The notes below the pieces were generated by a model, which saw only the letters and a list, made by a program, of their open reading frames with translations, searched no databases and had not been told where the DNA came from. Of a stretch of DNA of 64,000 nt, positions 26,422 through 34,733 are shown piece by piece (positions within the stretch are counted from its first letter, which is position 1; the number at the start of each line of letters is the position of its first letter). Source of the stretch: Agrobacterium tumefaciens (GTDB lineage: Bacteria; Pseudomonadota; Alphaproteobacteria; Rhizobiales; Rhizobiaceae); the NCBI RefSeq assembly GCF_000834635.1, contig NZ_JXQV01000017.1, positions 1 through 64,000 on the forward strand, written 5' to 3'. Made by a program: the position numbers and the translations under genes.

Positions 26422-27372
26422 CTACTTCTTCAAGGACTCGACGAAGGTCTTGATGCCCTCAGGCTCGGCACGAGACAGAAGAATGGCCGGAACCGTCGTC
26501 TGTTTCTCAACCTTTTCACCCTTGAGGATAGAAAGCGCAGCATTCACGCCCGCAGCACCCATATCAAACGGCGACTGGGCGGTAACGGCCTGTAGAACAT
26601 TGTCTTTCGCCATCAAACCCTTGGCGAGTTGTTCTGAGCCGTCGATGCCGAACACATAGACCGATCCTGCTTTGCCAGCATTGCGCACAGCCTGCATGGC
26701 GCCAACGGTGCCGCCTTCGTTGGCTGCATAGATAACGTTGACGTCAGGATTGGCGGTGAGAATGTCGGTTGCGACCGACACGGCTTTTTCCGGTAGCCAG
26801 GCGTCCTGCTCAGTCACGATCTTGACCTGGTTGCCGGCTTCAGCGGCGGTCTTGAATCCACCTGTCCGGTCGCCGCTCTGTTCAGGCAACAGCGACTTGA
26901 AGCCGAGTATGGCAACGTTGGCTTTGCCCGCGAGTGTCGTCTTGATGAAGGCACCGGCAGCCTTGCCTGTCGACATGCCGAGATCCTTGTTGGATGTTGA
27001 GAAGGTTGCCTGGGCAATCGTGTCGTCGGTCAGGCCACCATTCACGGCAACAACGGTGATGCCAGCATCACGTGCACGCTTGAGAGCGGCAGCCGAGTTC
27101 TTGGCGGAAACGGGTGCAATGACGATCGCGTTCACCTTGCGGGCGATGTAGGTGTCGATTGCCTGCGATTCCTTGGCTTGGTCGCCATCGATGTTTGTTT
27201 CGAGTATTTCGGCTCCGGCCTTTTCGGCTGCGCTGCGCATGCCGGCCTGAAGCGACTTCATGAACTGGTCACCCTGGAAAACGATGCTGGCGACAACCGG
27301 CTTGTCTGCTGCGTTGACAAAGCTCGTCCCGGCCATCAGGCCCAGAGCCGTCATGGTAATAAAGGTCTTCAT
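26422..27372 (-). CDS. CUT2 sugar ABC substrate-binding protein (RbsB-like)
   Basis: A 316-residue periplasmic receptor with a signal peptide (1-20, SFVNA-A) and the Peripla_BP_4 fold: ASIVFQGDQFMKSLQ start, NIDGDQAKESQ, VIYAANEGGTVGAMQ and VFGIDGSEQLAKGL. GGGAGGAGATACT precedes the ATG. The gene lies 133 bases after uxuA. A uronate, aldonate or aldose are reasonable ligands given uxuA and the epimerase in the operon. Confidence 0.9.
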   Translation of the reverse strand: MKTFITMTALGLMAGTSFVNAADKPVVASIVFQGDQFMKSLQAGMRSAAEKAGAEILETNIDGDQAKESQAIDTYIARKVNAIVIAPVSAKNSAAALKRARDAGITVVAVNGGLTDDTIAQATFSTSNKDLGMSTGKAAGAFIKTTLAGKANVAILGFKSLLPEQSGDRTGGFKTAAEAGNQVKIVTEQDAWLPEKAVSVATDILTANPDVNVIYAANEGGTVGAMQAVRNAGKAGSVYVFGIDGSEQLAKGLMAKDNVLQAVTAQSPFDMGAAGVNAALSILKGEKVEKQTTVPAILLSRAEPEGIKTFVESLKK

Positions 27373-27505
27373 AGTATCTCCTCCCTTTGAGTTTCTGTCG
27401 GACTGACGGTTGGGTCTCCTACACCCCAATCGTCAGAATTGAACCGCTGACCCATCAACACGAGATGTGGGATGGGCAGGATATCGGACGTTCAGCTAAG
27501 CTGCG

Positions 27506-28696
27506 TCACGCGCCGATGCCATGCTCGAGCTGGTCGACTGCGGCGATGACACCGCGAAGTTCCGCCAGCCCTTTCAGCCTGCCAATGCAGGAATAGCCCG
27601 GGTTGACGGTTTTATTCTGGTCATCGATCAGCAGATGCCCATGATCCGGTCGAAACGGAATGACGCTGTCAGCCCGCCCTTCGGCGTCGCGGCGCTTTTC
27701 TTCCCCGCGCAGCACCGAGATCAGCGACACCATGTTCACGTCGCCATCCAGATGGTCGGATTCGATGAAGGAGCCGTCAGCCTCTTTCTTCACATTGCGA
27801 AGGTGAGCGAAGTGAACCCGGCTTGCAAAGCGCTTCGCCATCTCCGTCAGATCGTTGCCCACGCGAGAGCCATAGGAACCGGCGCAAAGCGTAATGCCGT
27901 TCGCCTGATGATCGACGGAACCGAGGATCGTTTCGATATCCTGCGCTTGCGAAACGACGCGCGGCAGACCAAACAGCGAAAAAGGCGGATCATCGGGGTG
28001 GATGCCGAGGCGAACACCGTATTCCACCGCCACCGGCACAATTTCCTTGAGGAACTCGACCAGATTGGCGCGCATGTCGTCGGACGATATCTCATCGAAA
28101 CTGGCGATCTGCTCGCGAATTGTTTCGCGCGTGTGGGTATCTTCCTTTCCGGGAAGACCGGCAATGATGTTGGTCTCCATGGTTAGAAGCTCGTCCTCGG
28201 TCATCGCCTCGAAGCGCTGGCGCGCTACCTCGATCAGCTCAGGCGCGTAGCTTTCCTCAGCGGCACGACGTTTCAGCACGAACAGGTCATAGGCGGCAAA
28301 ATCAGCCATATCGAACCGAAGCGCCAGACCGCCTGCTTCTGTGGGGTAGCGCAGGTTCGTGCGCGTCCAATCAACCACCGGCATGAAATTGTAGCAGACA
28401 ACGGGAACTCCAGAGCGCCCGAGATTGGCCAGACTGTCCTTCCAGCTATCGACATATTGGCGCCATTTCGCATTGCGCAGCTTGATTGCCGAGTTGACAG
28501 GAATGGACTCGCAAACAGACCACACCATGCCTGCGCGCTCTATCATCGCCTTGTGGGCAAGTATGTCATCCACACTCCACGTGCGCCCATCATAGATATG
28601 ATGCAGCGCCGTGACGACACCGCGAGCACCTGCCTGGCGGGCATGTGACAAGGTGACCGGATCATTGTTCCCGAACCACCGCCAACTCTCCAACAT
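27506..28696 (-). CDS. uxuA: Mannonate dehydratase
   Basis: A 396-residue enzyme that dehydrates D-mannonate to 2-keto-3-deoxygluconate in hexuronate breakdown. The start LESWRWFGNND is the UxuA hallmark. Metal-site segments are IHPDDPPFSLFGLPR, TLCAGSYG, HFAHLRN and FRPDHGHLL. I chose ATG 28696, with GGAG 6 bases upstream; ATG 28708 has its ribosome site too close. It is first in a reverse-strand operon with a sugar transporter and epimerase, and diverges from a GntR regulator. An inverted repeat covers its start codon. Confidence 0.95.
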   Translation of the reverse strand: MLESWRWFGNNDPVTLSHARQAGARGVVTALHHIYDGRTWSVDDILAHKAMIERAGMVWSVCESIPVNSAIKLRNAKWRQYVDSWKDSLANLGRSGVPVVCYNFMPVVDWTRTNLRYPTEAGGLALRFDMADFAAYDLFVLKRRAAEESYAPELIEVARQRFEAMTEDELLTMETNIIAGLPGKEDTHTRETIREQIASFDEISSDDMRANLVEFLKEIVPVAVEYGVRLGIHPDDPPFSLFGLPRVVSQAQDIETILGSVDHQANGITLCAGSYGSRVGNDLTEMAKRFASRVHFAHLRNVKKEADGSFIESDHLDGDVNMVSLISVLRGEEKRRDAEGRADSVIPFRPDHGHLLIDDQNKTVNPGYSCIGRLKGLAELRGVIAAVDQLEHGIGA

Positions 28697-28721
28697 TGAC
28701 GTCTCCATTCCTTAATGTTGG
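28690..28721 (+). promoter_or_regulatory. Inverted repeat over the uxuA start, candidate GntR operator
   Basis: CCAACATT (28690-28697) and AATGTTGG (28714-28721) are perfectly complementary 8-bp arms 16 bases apart. A third CCAACAT occurs at 28781-28787, close to the start of the divergent GntR gene. This arrangement suits repression of both uxuA and the regulator by the GntR protein. Confidence 0.5.
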
Positions 28722-28821
28722 ACAATAAAGGCATTGTGGGAGAAAATTGGCAAGAGAAAAATGAATTTGCAATAATAAGGCCAACATATTATGGCTAGCT
28801 GAGTGATAGAGGAGGTTCCCG

Positions 28822-29538
28822 TTGAAAGTGCCTGATCAGGACAGCAAGCCGTCAGCTGTCGATGAAGTCGTCGGTCAGATCAGAGCCTTGATACGCGAAC
28901 GCGGCCTTGGTGTTGGCGATGTTTTGCCCAGCGAGGTGGAGCTTGCGGAAATGTTTGCGTCCAGTCGCAACACTGTTCGCGAAGCGTTTCGCACGCTGAA
29001 AGCCTATGGCATTGCCGAATCTCGCCAGAAGCTCGGCGCTGTGCTGACAGACCAGCATCACAACGCCATGCGTGATCTCTTCGCTTTTGCAATGGATGTA
29101 TCGGCGGATGCGTTTCAGGACATTCAGGGCTATCGCCGCCTGACGGAAATGAACCTCTTCGATCTGCTGTACGAACACCTGACGCCCGAAAAGCTTGAGG
29201 AGATTGAGGCTGTGAATGCTGCGATCCTGACGGCTGGCAGTGCCGAAGAAGCCTCCGAACTCGACTTCAAGTTCCATATGCTTCTGGTGACTGCGGCTGG
29301 AAACCGGACGCTGACGGAAACCTATGGCATGTTGAAGCCGGTGATCCAGCGGCTGATGATGGCTGGCAAGTCGAAACGCTCCACCTTGAAAGGCGTCTTC
29401 GGTGAACATCAGTCGATCATCGAAGCCCTGCGCAGCAAGGACAAGATCGCTTTTTCCTATCATATGGACCGGCATTTGAGCGCAGGTCTGGTGTTTATTC
29501 CAAATGCGACCGTTTCGCGGGATTCCAAGAGCAAATAA
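28822..29538 (+). CDS. GntR-family (FadR/UxuR-like) transcriptional regulator
   Basis: A 238-residue regulator with an N-terminal winged helix (GDVLPSEVELAEMF, SSRNTVREAFRTL, about 32-66) and a C-terminal FCD ligand domain. The FCD metal-ligand histidines are seen in FKFHMLL, FGEHQSII and MDRHLSAG. The start is TTG at 28822, with GGAGG 6 bases upstream. It diverges from uxuA and is followed by an SDR gene 12 bases on, so it probably controls both in response to a hexuronate intermediate. Confidence 0.9.
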   Translation: MKVPDQDSKPSAVDEVVGQIRALIRERGLGVGDVLPSEVELAEMFASSRNTVREAFRTLKAYGIAESRQKLGAVLTDQHHNAMRDLFAFAMDVSADAFQDIQGYRRLTEMNLFDLLYEHLTPEKLEEIEAVNAAILTAGSAEEASELDFKFHMLLVTAAGNRTLTETYGMLKPVIQRLMMAGKSKRSTLKGVFGEHQSIIEALRSKDKIAFSYHMDRHLSAGLVFIPNATVSRDSKSK

Positions 29539-29550
29539 GGGACCGATATC

Positions 29551-30336
29551 GTGGGTGAATTCGCTGACAAGATTGCTGTCGTAACCGGCACCACGGGCAT
29601 TGGCCGCGCCGTGACGCTCAATTTGGCGCGCAGCGGTGCGCGTGTCGTAGCCCTTGGCATTGATGTCGCGGCCAACAAAGAGCTGGCCAGCCTTGCAAAA
29701 GCTGAAGATCTTGATGTTCTGGTGCTGGAAACCGATGTTTCCGATCCACAGGCCGTCCGCGTTGCGCTTGAAAAGGCCGCCGCACTCGGCGGCGGCATTG
29801 ACGTCATCGTCAATTCTGCGGCTGTGCACCCCTATGGCGACGCGACCGAGACCCCGTTCGATACGTTCATGCGCTGCATGGCCGTCAATGTCGGCTCGAT
29901 CCATCTGACGGCGCAGTTCGGCGTTCCAGAAATGCGGAAGCGCGGAAAAGGCGTGATTGTCAATATTTCCAGTGTTCAGGGGCACGCCTGCCAGAGTGGC
30001 GTTTCGGCCTATGTTGCGTCGAAAGGCGCGATCCATTCCATGACCCGCGCCATGGCGCTCGATTTTGCGGCGGATCAAATCCGCGTCGTCTCAGTCAGTC
30101 CGGGTTCTGTCCGCACCCCCATCCTCGAATTGGCTGCACGAACATTCGAGGGGCCGGATGCGGATATCGATGCGGTATTCCAACGCTTCGGCGCGGCCCA
30201 TCCACTCGGGCGCATTGGAGAGCCGGAAGAGGTCGCCGTTCTCGTGGCATTCCTCGCCTCCGACAAGGCGGCCTTCATCACCGGCACCGATCATCGCATC
30301 GATGGTGGCCTGACGGCTGGTATTGGCGTGCGCTGA
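29551..30336 (+). CDS. SDR-family NAD(P)-dependent oxidoreductase
   Basis: A 261-residue classical short-chain dehydrogenase. The nucleotide motif is TGTTGIGRA, then NSAA, the catalytic Ser in NISSVQGHA and YVASK with Tyr and Lys. Start GTG 29551 has AAGGGA upstream. It is in one unit with the GntR regulator and faces uxuA. No UxuB-type mannonate oxidoreductase is present nearby, so this SDR may reduce fructuronate to mannonate; that is inference from position only. Confidence 0.85.
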   Translation: MGEFADKIAVVTGTTGIGRAVTLNLARSGARVVALGIDVAANKELASLAKAEDLDVLVLETDVSDPQAVRVALEKAAALGGGIDVIVNSAAVHPYGDATETPFDTFMRCMAVNVGSIHLTAQFGVPEMRKRGKGVIVNISSVQGHACQSGVSAYVASKGAIHSMTRAMALDFAADQIRVVSVSPGSVRTPILELAARTFEGPDADIDAVFQRFGAAHPLGRIGEPEEVAVLVAFLASDKAAFITGTDHRIDGGLTAGIGVR

Positions 30337-30360
30337 GGAGGAGCTATCCTCCGCAGGTGC

Positions 30361-31410
30361 TTATTGTTGCAGCGCTGCCAGCACGGCTGCCGTAATCGTT
30401 TCAGTCTTGTCCTTGCCGGGCACGGTGCCGATCCCCGTTGCCGTTGCCGCTTCGATGGCCGTGATGATATCTGCGGCGGCCTGTTTTTCGCCCAGATGAT
30501 TCAGCATCATCGCACCGGACCAGATGGCTGCGATGGGATTGGCAATGCCGAGATGCGCGATATCGGGGGCCGAGCCATGGACGGGCTCAAACATGGATGG
30601 TGCTGAACGATCCGGGTTGATGTTTGCCGAGGCCGCAAAGCCAAGCCCACCCTGAATGGCGGCACCCAGATCAGTCAGAATATCTCCGAACAGATTGGAA
30701 GCCACTACGACGTCAAGCGATTCCGGTGCCATAACCATGCGCGCCGCCATGGCATCGATATGATAATTCGTCACCTCGACATCGGGATATTCAGACGCGA
30801 TTTGTGCCGTCATCTCATCCCAGAACACCATGGAATATTTCTGGGCATTCGATTTAGTAACCGATGCCAGTTTCTTGCGGCGAGAACGTGCCTGCTCAAA
30901 ACCGAAGCGAAGAATACGCTCGACGCCCGTGCGGGTGAAGATCGAGGTTTCGACCGCCACTTCATCCGGCGTGCCTACATGAACCCGGCCACCCGCGCCA
31001 GAATATTCCCCTTCTGTGTTTTCGCGAATGCAGAGAATATCGAAACCGTCTTTCTTCAGCGGCCCCTCGACACCCGGCAGCAGGCGGTGGGGGCGAATGT
31101 TTGCGTATTGAACGAAGGCTTTGCGGATGGGCAGCAGCAGGCCGTGCAGCGAAACGGAATCAGGCACTTCAGCTGGCCAGCCCACGGCACCCAATAGAAC
31201 CGCGTCATGTCCACGCAGAATATTGATCCCATCTGCCGGCATCATTGCGCCGGTTTCCTTGTAGAAGGCGCAGGACCACGGAAATCTCGTTCCGCTCAGC
31301 GTGAAGCCACCATGCTTTTTCGCCGCTGCCTGCAAGATGGTCCAGGCGGCATCGATCACGGCAGTGCCGATGCCGTCACCGGGAATGATAGCGATGGAAT
31401 GGTTTTTCAT
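30361..31410 (-). CDS. Tartrate / D-malate-type dehydrogenase (isopropylmalate dehydrogenase family)
   Basis: A 349-residue NAD-dependent beta-decarboxylating dehydrogenase. It has AIIPGDGIG at the N-terminus, NIRPHRLLPG, the metal and substrate helix DAMAARMVMAPE, SNLFGDILTDLGAA and MFEPVHGSAPDIA. The LHGLLLPIRKAF segment fits the tartrate/D-malate branch better than LeuB. ATG 31410 follows GGATGAAACCC; ATG 31419 is an alternative. It ends the reverse-strand run that begins with the dipeptide-type transporter, 55 bases after the hydroxyacid dehydrogenase gene. Confidence 0.85.
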   Translation of the reverse strand: MKNHSIAIIPGDGIGTAVIDAAWTILQAAAKKHGGFTLSGTRFPWSCAFYKETGAMMPADGINILRGHDAVLLGAVGWPAEVPDSVSLHGLLLPIRKAFVQYANIRPHRLLPGVEGPLKKDGFDILCIRENTEGEYSGAGGRVHVGTPDEVAVETSIFTRTGVERILRFGFEQARSRRKKLASVTKSNAQKYSMVFWDEMTAQIASEYPDVEVTNYHIDAMAARMVMAPESLDVVVASNLFGDILTDLGAAIQGGLGFAASANINPDRSAPSMFEPVHGSAPDIAHLGIANPIAAIWSGAMMLNHLGEKQAAADIITAIEAATATGIGTVPGKDKTETITAAVLAALQQ

Positions 31411-31465
31411 GGGTTTCATCCGCTTTGAAGATCAAATGGGTTATGGTTTGCCGCACCGTTGCCGT

Positions 31466-32389
31466 TCAATAGCCACGGCTACGGTCGATGAGGCCGATGG
31501 GATCAAGGCCGTTTTCATGCCGACGGATATTGTCGATGACGGCTTTCGCTGCCGTTTCCGGCTGGGTCACGGACGCAATGTGCGGGGTAATCATGGTGCC
31601 GGGGTGCTGCCACAATGGATGGTCCGCAGGCAGCGGTTCCGGGTCGGTCACATCAAGCATCGCGCCAGACAGATGGCCGCTGTTCAGCGCATCTTTCAGG
31701 GCAGTCTGATCGAGCTGCGGCCCACGCCCGGCATGGATGAGCGCTGCGCCAGCAGGCAGTTTCGCAAAAAGCTCCGCGTTCAAAAGTCCACGCGTTTCTG
31801 GCGTCAGCGGCAGCAGGCAGATGAGAATATCGGTTCGCGTCAGAAAGCTGTCCAGCTGATCTGCGCCATGGTAGCAGGTAACGCCATCAATGCTATGTTC
31901 GCTGCGGCTCCAGCCTGAGAGCGCAAAGCCAAAAGGTGCCAGCCTCTCCAGAACCGCCTTGCCAAGATGACCAAGGCCCAGCACGCCGACGCCTCGCTCA
32001 TGCGCCTGCTTTACCGGCAATGCCTTCCATTCAGCTTTGGCCTGCTGTGCCAGATAGTCTGGCAGGCGGCGGTGAAGCGCCAGAACACCAAGCGTCACAT
32101 ATTCCTGCATCATTCTTGTGATGCCATCTTCCACCATCCGCACCAGTTTCACATGGCCGGGCAGGGCCGATGTATCGAACTGGTCGATACCGGCACCAAT
32201 GGAAAACAGAATTTCCAGATTTCTGTAGCGCGCAAGGTCTGTCGGCGCTGTCCATGTCATCAAATAGCGAACGCTTTCAGGGTCGACGGTGGCCGGGTCG
32301 GATGCAAACGGCACATCCGGCAGGTCCTGCGCAAATTGCTGCGCGAAGATTTTTGCGCGGGCTGCGTCGGAATTGAATAGGAATGTCAT
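31466..32389 (-). CDS. D-2-hydroxyacid dehydrogenase (glyoxylate/hydroxypyruvate reductase type)
   Basis: A 307-residue NAD(P)-dependent reductase. The Rossmann motif is [16 protein letters not shown]. Catalytic residues fit the family: Arg in [10 protein letters not shown], Glu in DPEPLP, His in ITPHIAS. The sequence is nearest the GhrA-like group. ATG 32389 is preceded by AGGACCGG; an upstream frame to 32455 was rejected because the family begins at MTFLF. It lies between the ArgE-like and tartrate-type genes. It may recycle a hydroxypyruvate or glyoxylate product. Confidence 0.88.
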   Translation of the reverse strand: MTFLFNSDAARAKIFAQQFAQDLPDVPFASDPATVDPESVRYLMTWTAPTDLARYRNLEILFSIGAGIDQFDTSALPGHVKLVRMVEDGITRMMQEYVTLGVLALHRRLPDYLAQQAKAEWKALPVKQAHERGVGVLGLGHLGKAVLERLAPFGFALSGWSRSEHSIDGVTCYHGADQLDSFLTRTDILICLLPLTPETRGLLNAELFAKLPAGAALIHAGRGPQLDQTALKDALNSGHLSGAMLDVTDPEPLPADHPLWQHPGTMITPHIASVTQPETAAKAVIDNIRRHENGLDPIGLIDRSRGY

Positions 32390-32492
32390 GCACCGGTCCT
32401 CGTCTTTCAGTCGCCCAACGTGGCGTATTTCCAACCGCAGTATGCGCTGACGCAAGGGTGACGCTCAGCACATCTGACCGTTTTTAAAAGCA

Positions 32493-33617
32493 TCAGGCAC
32501 TCAATCCCGTTCCAAGCGCAACCAGCATGCGGTGGCAGGCGGTTAGCTCGTCTTGGGTAATGAACTCGTTTGCCTTGTGCGCACGCCCGATATCTCCCGG
32601 ACCGCAGATGATGCTGTCGATGCCGGCTGCCTGATAGAGCCCGGCTTCGGTGCCGTAACTAACGGCGGCCAGCGGCTCGATGCCCGTCAATTCGCGCAGA
32701 AGTGCGGTGAGGGGTGCGTCGGCTGAAAGTGACAGCGCCGGATACTCGCTCAATGTCTCGAAGCTGACATCGAAACCTTTGGTTCGCAGCACCTCGGTCG
32801 TATCGCGCAAAGGTTGGAGCAGGCCCGCAGGCGAGACGCCTGAAATTGCCCGTGCCTCAATGTCCGCAATGCAAAGGTCAGGAATGATGTTGACCGCCTG
32901 TCCCCCGCTGATCTTGCCAACCTGAAGCGAGGAGTAGGGCGGTTCAAAATTCAGATCGAACGGACCGTACGTGAACGCATCTGCCGCATTCACGGCGCTC
33001 GTCAGTATTTCGCTCATCGCATGGATGGCGTTCAGACCCAGATCAGGCCGTGAGGAATGGCCAGAACGCCCACGGACGGTGATCCGCGCCGCCGCCTTGC
33101 CCTTATGGGCTTGGATGGCGCGCAGGCCACTCGGCTCGCCGACGATGCACATGTCTGGAAGCGCGCATAGCGTGGGGATCAGTTTGATAAGATGCGGCAC
33201 ACCCTTGCAACCGGCTTCCTCATCATAGGAAAATGCAAGATGGATGGGCCGCTTCAACGGCATTTTTGAAAATTCCGGCAGGGCCGCGAGGGCGCAGGCC
33301 AGAAAGCCTTTCATGTCGCTGGTGCCGCGCCCAAAGAGAGTGTCGCCATCGGCACGCAGTGAAAACGGGTCGCTGGACCATTCCGCTTCGCCCGCCGGAA
33401 CCACATCCATGTGGCCAGACAGTATGACGCCTGGCACATCGCGTGGGCCAATAGTTGCGAAGAGGTTGGAGCGATCCCCTTCAGGGCCGAGGGCTGTCGT
33501 CACATGCGCGCCGTGGCTCCGGGCGTAATCCGCAATCCAGTCAACGATATCGCCATTGGGTTGGCCGACAACCGAAGGAAATGACACCAGTTTCTGCAAT
33601 ATGTCGAATAGCGTCAT
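32493..33617 (-). CDS. M20-family N-acyl deacetylase (ArgE-like)
   Basis: A 374-residue metallohydrolase of the M20 family, nearest acetylornithine deacetylase (ArgE). Metal ligands and catalytic residues are visible: HMDVVPAGE, GTSDMKGFLAC, YDEEAGCKG, VGEPSG and a late GRAHKANEF histidine. ArgE enzymes remove acetyl from N-acetylated amino acids. The gene lies 43 bases after a GNAT acetyltransferase gene in the same run, so the pair may add and remove a protecting acetyl group. The natural substrate is not known from sequence. Confidence 0.88.
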   Translation of the reverse strand: MTLFDILQKLVSFPSVVGQPNGDIVDWIADYARSHGAHVTTALGPEGDRSNLFATIGPRDVPGVILSGHMDVVPAGEAEWSSDPFSLRADGDTLFGRGTSDMKGFLACALAALPEFSKMPLKRPIHLAFSYDEEAGCKGVPHLIKLIPTLCALPDMCIVGEPSGLRAIQAHKGKAAARITVRGRSGHSSRPDLGLNAIHAMSEILTSAVNAADAFTYGPFDLNFEPPYSSLQVGKISGGQAVNIIPDLCIADIEARAISGVSPAGLLQPLRDTTEVLRTKGFDVSFETLSEYPALSLSADAPLTALLRELTGIEPLAAVSYGTEAGLYQAAGIDSIICGPGDIGRAHKANEFITQDELTACHRMLVALGTGLSA

Positions 33618-33660
33618 TCAGCCTCGTGCCTTTTCTGACAGATGGAGTAATGCAAGGTCA

Positions 33661-34533
33661 TCAACCCAGTGCGTGCCCGGCCAGACCATAAACCCAGGGA
33701 GCATTTTGAGTTTTGTTCAGGAACCTTCGTCCTTTAGACATGGTCGTGGTGACTTCAGTTGGATGAAGGCCGCACGCCACCAGAAATTCTGCGAAGGCCC
33801 CTTCCTCTCTGGTATCGATCCGCGTGTACTTGCCCTCAAGCGACGCCAAATGCCACGCGACCATCTCCATTGCATCCGCCTCGTTCGAGGCGACCACAGG
33901 GCCGATGACCTGACCCGCCCCGAAATTGCGGCGCATCGCATAGCCCGCAATCTCACCATGCCTTCGCAGCACGCATGTCACCGCAGCCTCTGAAAGCACG
34001 TCAAGCAATTGTGTGCGCTCGGTCCCGAATGCCGCCTTGTCCAATGCGCTCAATTCGTGGACAGATTGGGCTGGTAGCTCGCTCAAAATGCCGTCTGGCT
34101 TTGGCAAGGTCGGCACCGCCGATACGACGCCGTCATGCATGGAGACCTTTCCCTCAGCGTCGAACCCAAGCGACATATAGAGCGGATAGGCGGCTCTGGT
34201 CGAATTCAGAGCGAGACTCCGGCCACGACACTTGTCCATCACCTGTTCCATCAACCAGCGACCTGCACCATTCGCTTGGGCGCGCGGGGTTGTGATAATC
34301 AATCCCACGGTCGCAAAATCCTCGCCATGTGGAAACCACATGGCGCTGCCGAAAATCCTGCCGATGTCATCAACCGCAACGATGCCTTGTCCGACACGCC
34401 GCAGCAATTCCCAGTCCGCTGGCCGGTGGGGCCAACCGACGCCGAGGGACAGCGCATGGAGCGCCTGCACATCCGCCTCGCTGATATCTTGCGCGACCAG
34501 ATCAAAAGATTTCACGCGGACCGATACTGCCAC
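33661..34533 (-). CDS. GNAT N-acetyltransferase, two-domain
   Basis: A 290-residue protein with an N-terminal GNAT fold (GLIITTPRAQANGAGRWLM as the acetyl-CoA loop, YPLYMSLGFDAEG as the C-terminal strand) and a second GNAT-like half (LRRHGEIAGYAMRRNFG, IGPVVASNEADA). The second gene at 45238-46107 has the same architecture. Start is GTG 34533, placed 6 bases after GGGAGGGG; the ATG at 34578 has no ribosome site. It follows the FAD oxidoreductase and precedes the ArgE-like gene, which suggests an amine or amino acid as acetyl acceptor. Confidence 0.85.
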   Translation of the reverse strand: MAVSVRVKSFDLVAQDISEADVQALHALSLGVGWPHRPADWELLRRVGQGIVAVDDIGRIFGSAMWFPHGEDFATVGLIITTPRAQANGAGRWLMEQVMDKCRGRSLALNSTRAAYPLYMSLGFDAEGKVSMHDGVVSAVPTLPKPDGILSELPAQSVHELSALDKAAFGTERTQLLDVLSEAAVTCVLRRHGEIAGYAMRRNFGAGQVIGPVVASNEADAMEMVAWHLASLEGKYTRIDTREEGAFAEFLVACGLHPTEVTTTMSKGRRFLNKTQNAPWVYGLAGHALG

Positions 34534-34584
34534 TGGAACCCCCTCCCATGAGATAAACCGGCGATACGATTTGAGCACTCCGGT

Positions 34585-34602
34585 CGGCTATCGGGATAGC
34601 CG
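34585..34602 (-). other. Small hairpin upstream of the first GNAT gene
   Basis: CGGCTAT-CGGG-ATAGCCG is a perfect 7-bp inverted repeat with a 4-base loop in the 200-base gap between the FAD oxidoreductase and the GNAT gene. It could be an intercistronic stabiliser. Nothing else in this gap looks coding. Confidence 0.35.
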
Positions 34603-34733
34603 CACTTTGAAAGATATGCCTTTTTCGCAGCAGGATTGACCGCATTTGAGCAGCCGTTCGGTGTTTTTTGCCGAAACCATTGGCTACTCGGCAGTGAAAT
34701 CTTTCTCAAGCGTGCTTTCAGGCATGGGCCATG

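Noticed and set aside
28852-30078. A 408-codon reverse frame opposite the GntR and SDR genes
   Set aside because: It spans two recognisable forward genes; composition is typical of antisense frames.
30328-30360. GAGGAG/CTCC dyad between the SDR and the tartrate-type gene as a terminator
   Set aside because: The pairing is short and imperfect and lacks a T run on both strands.
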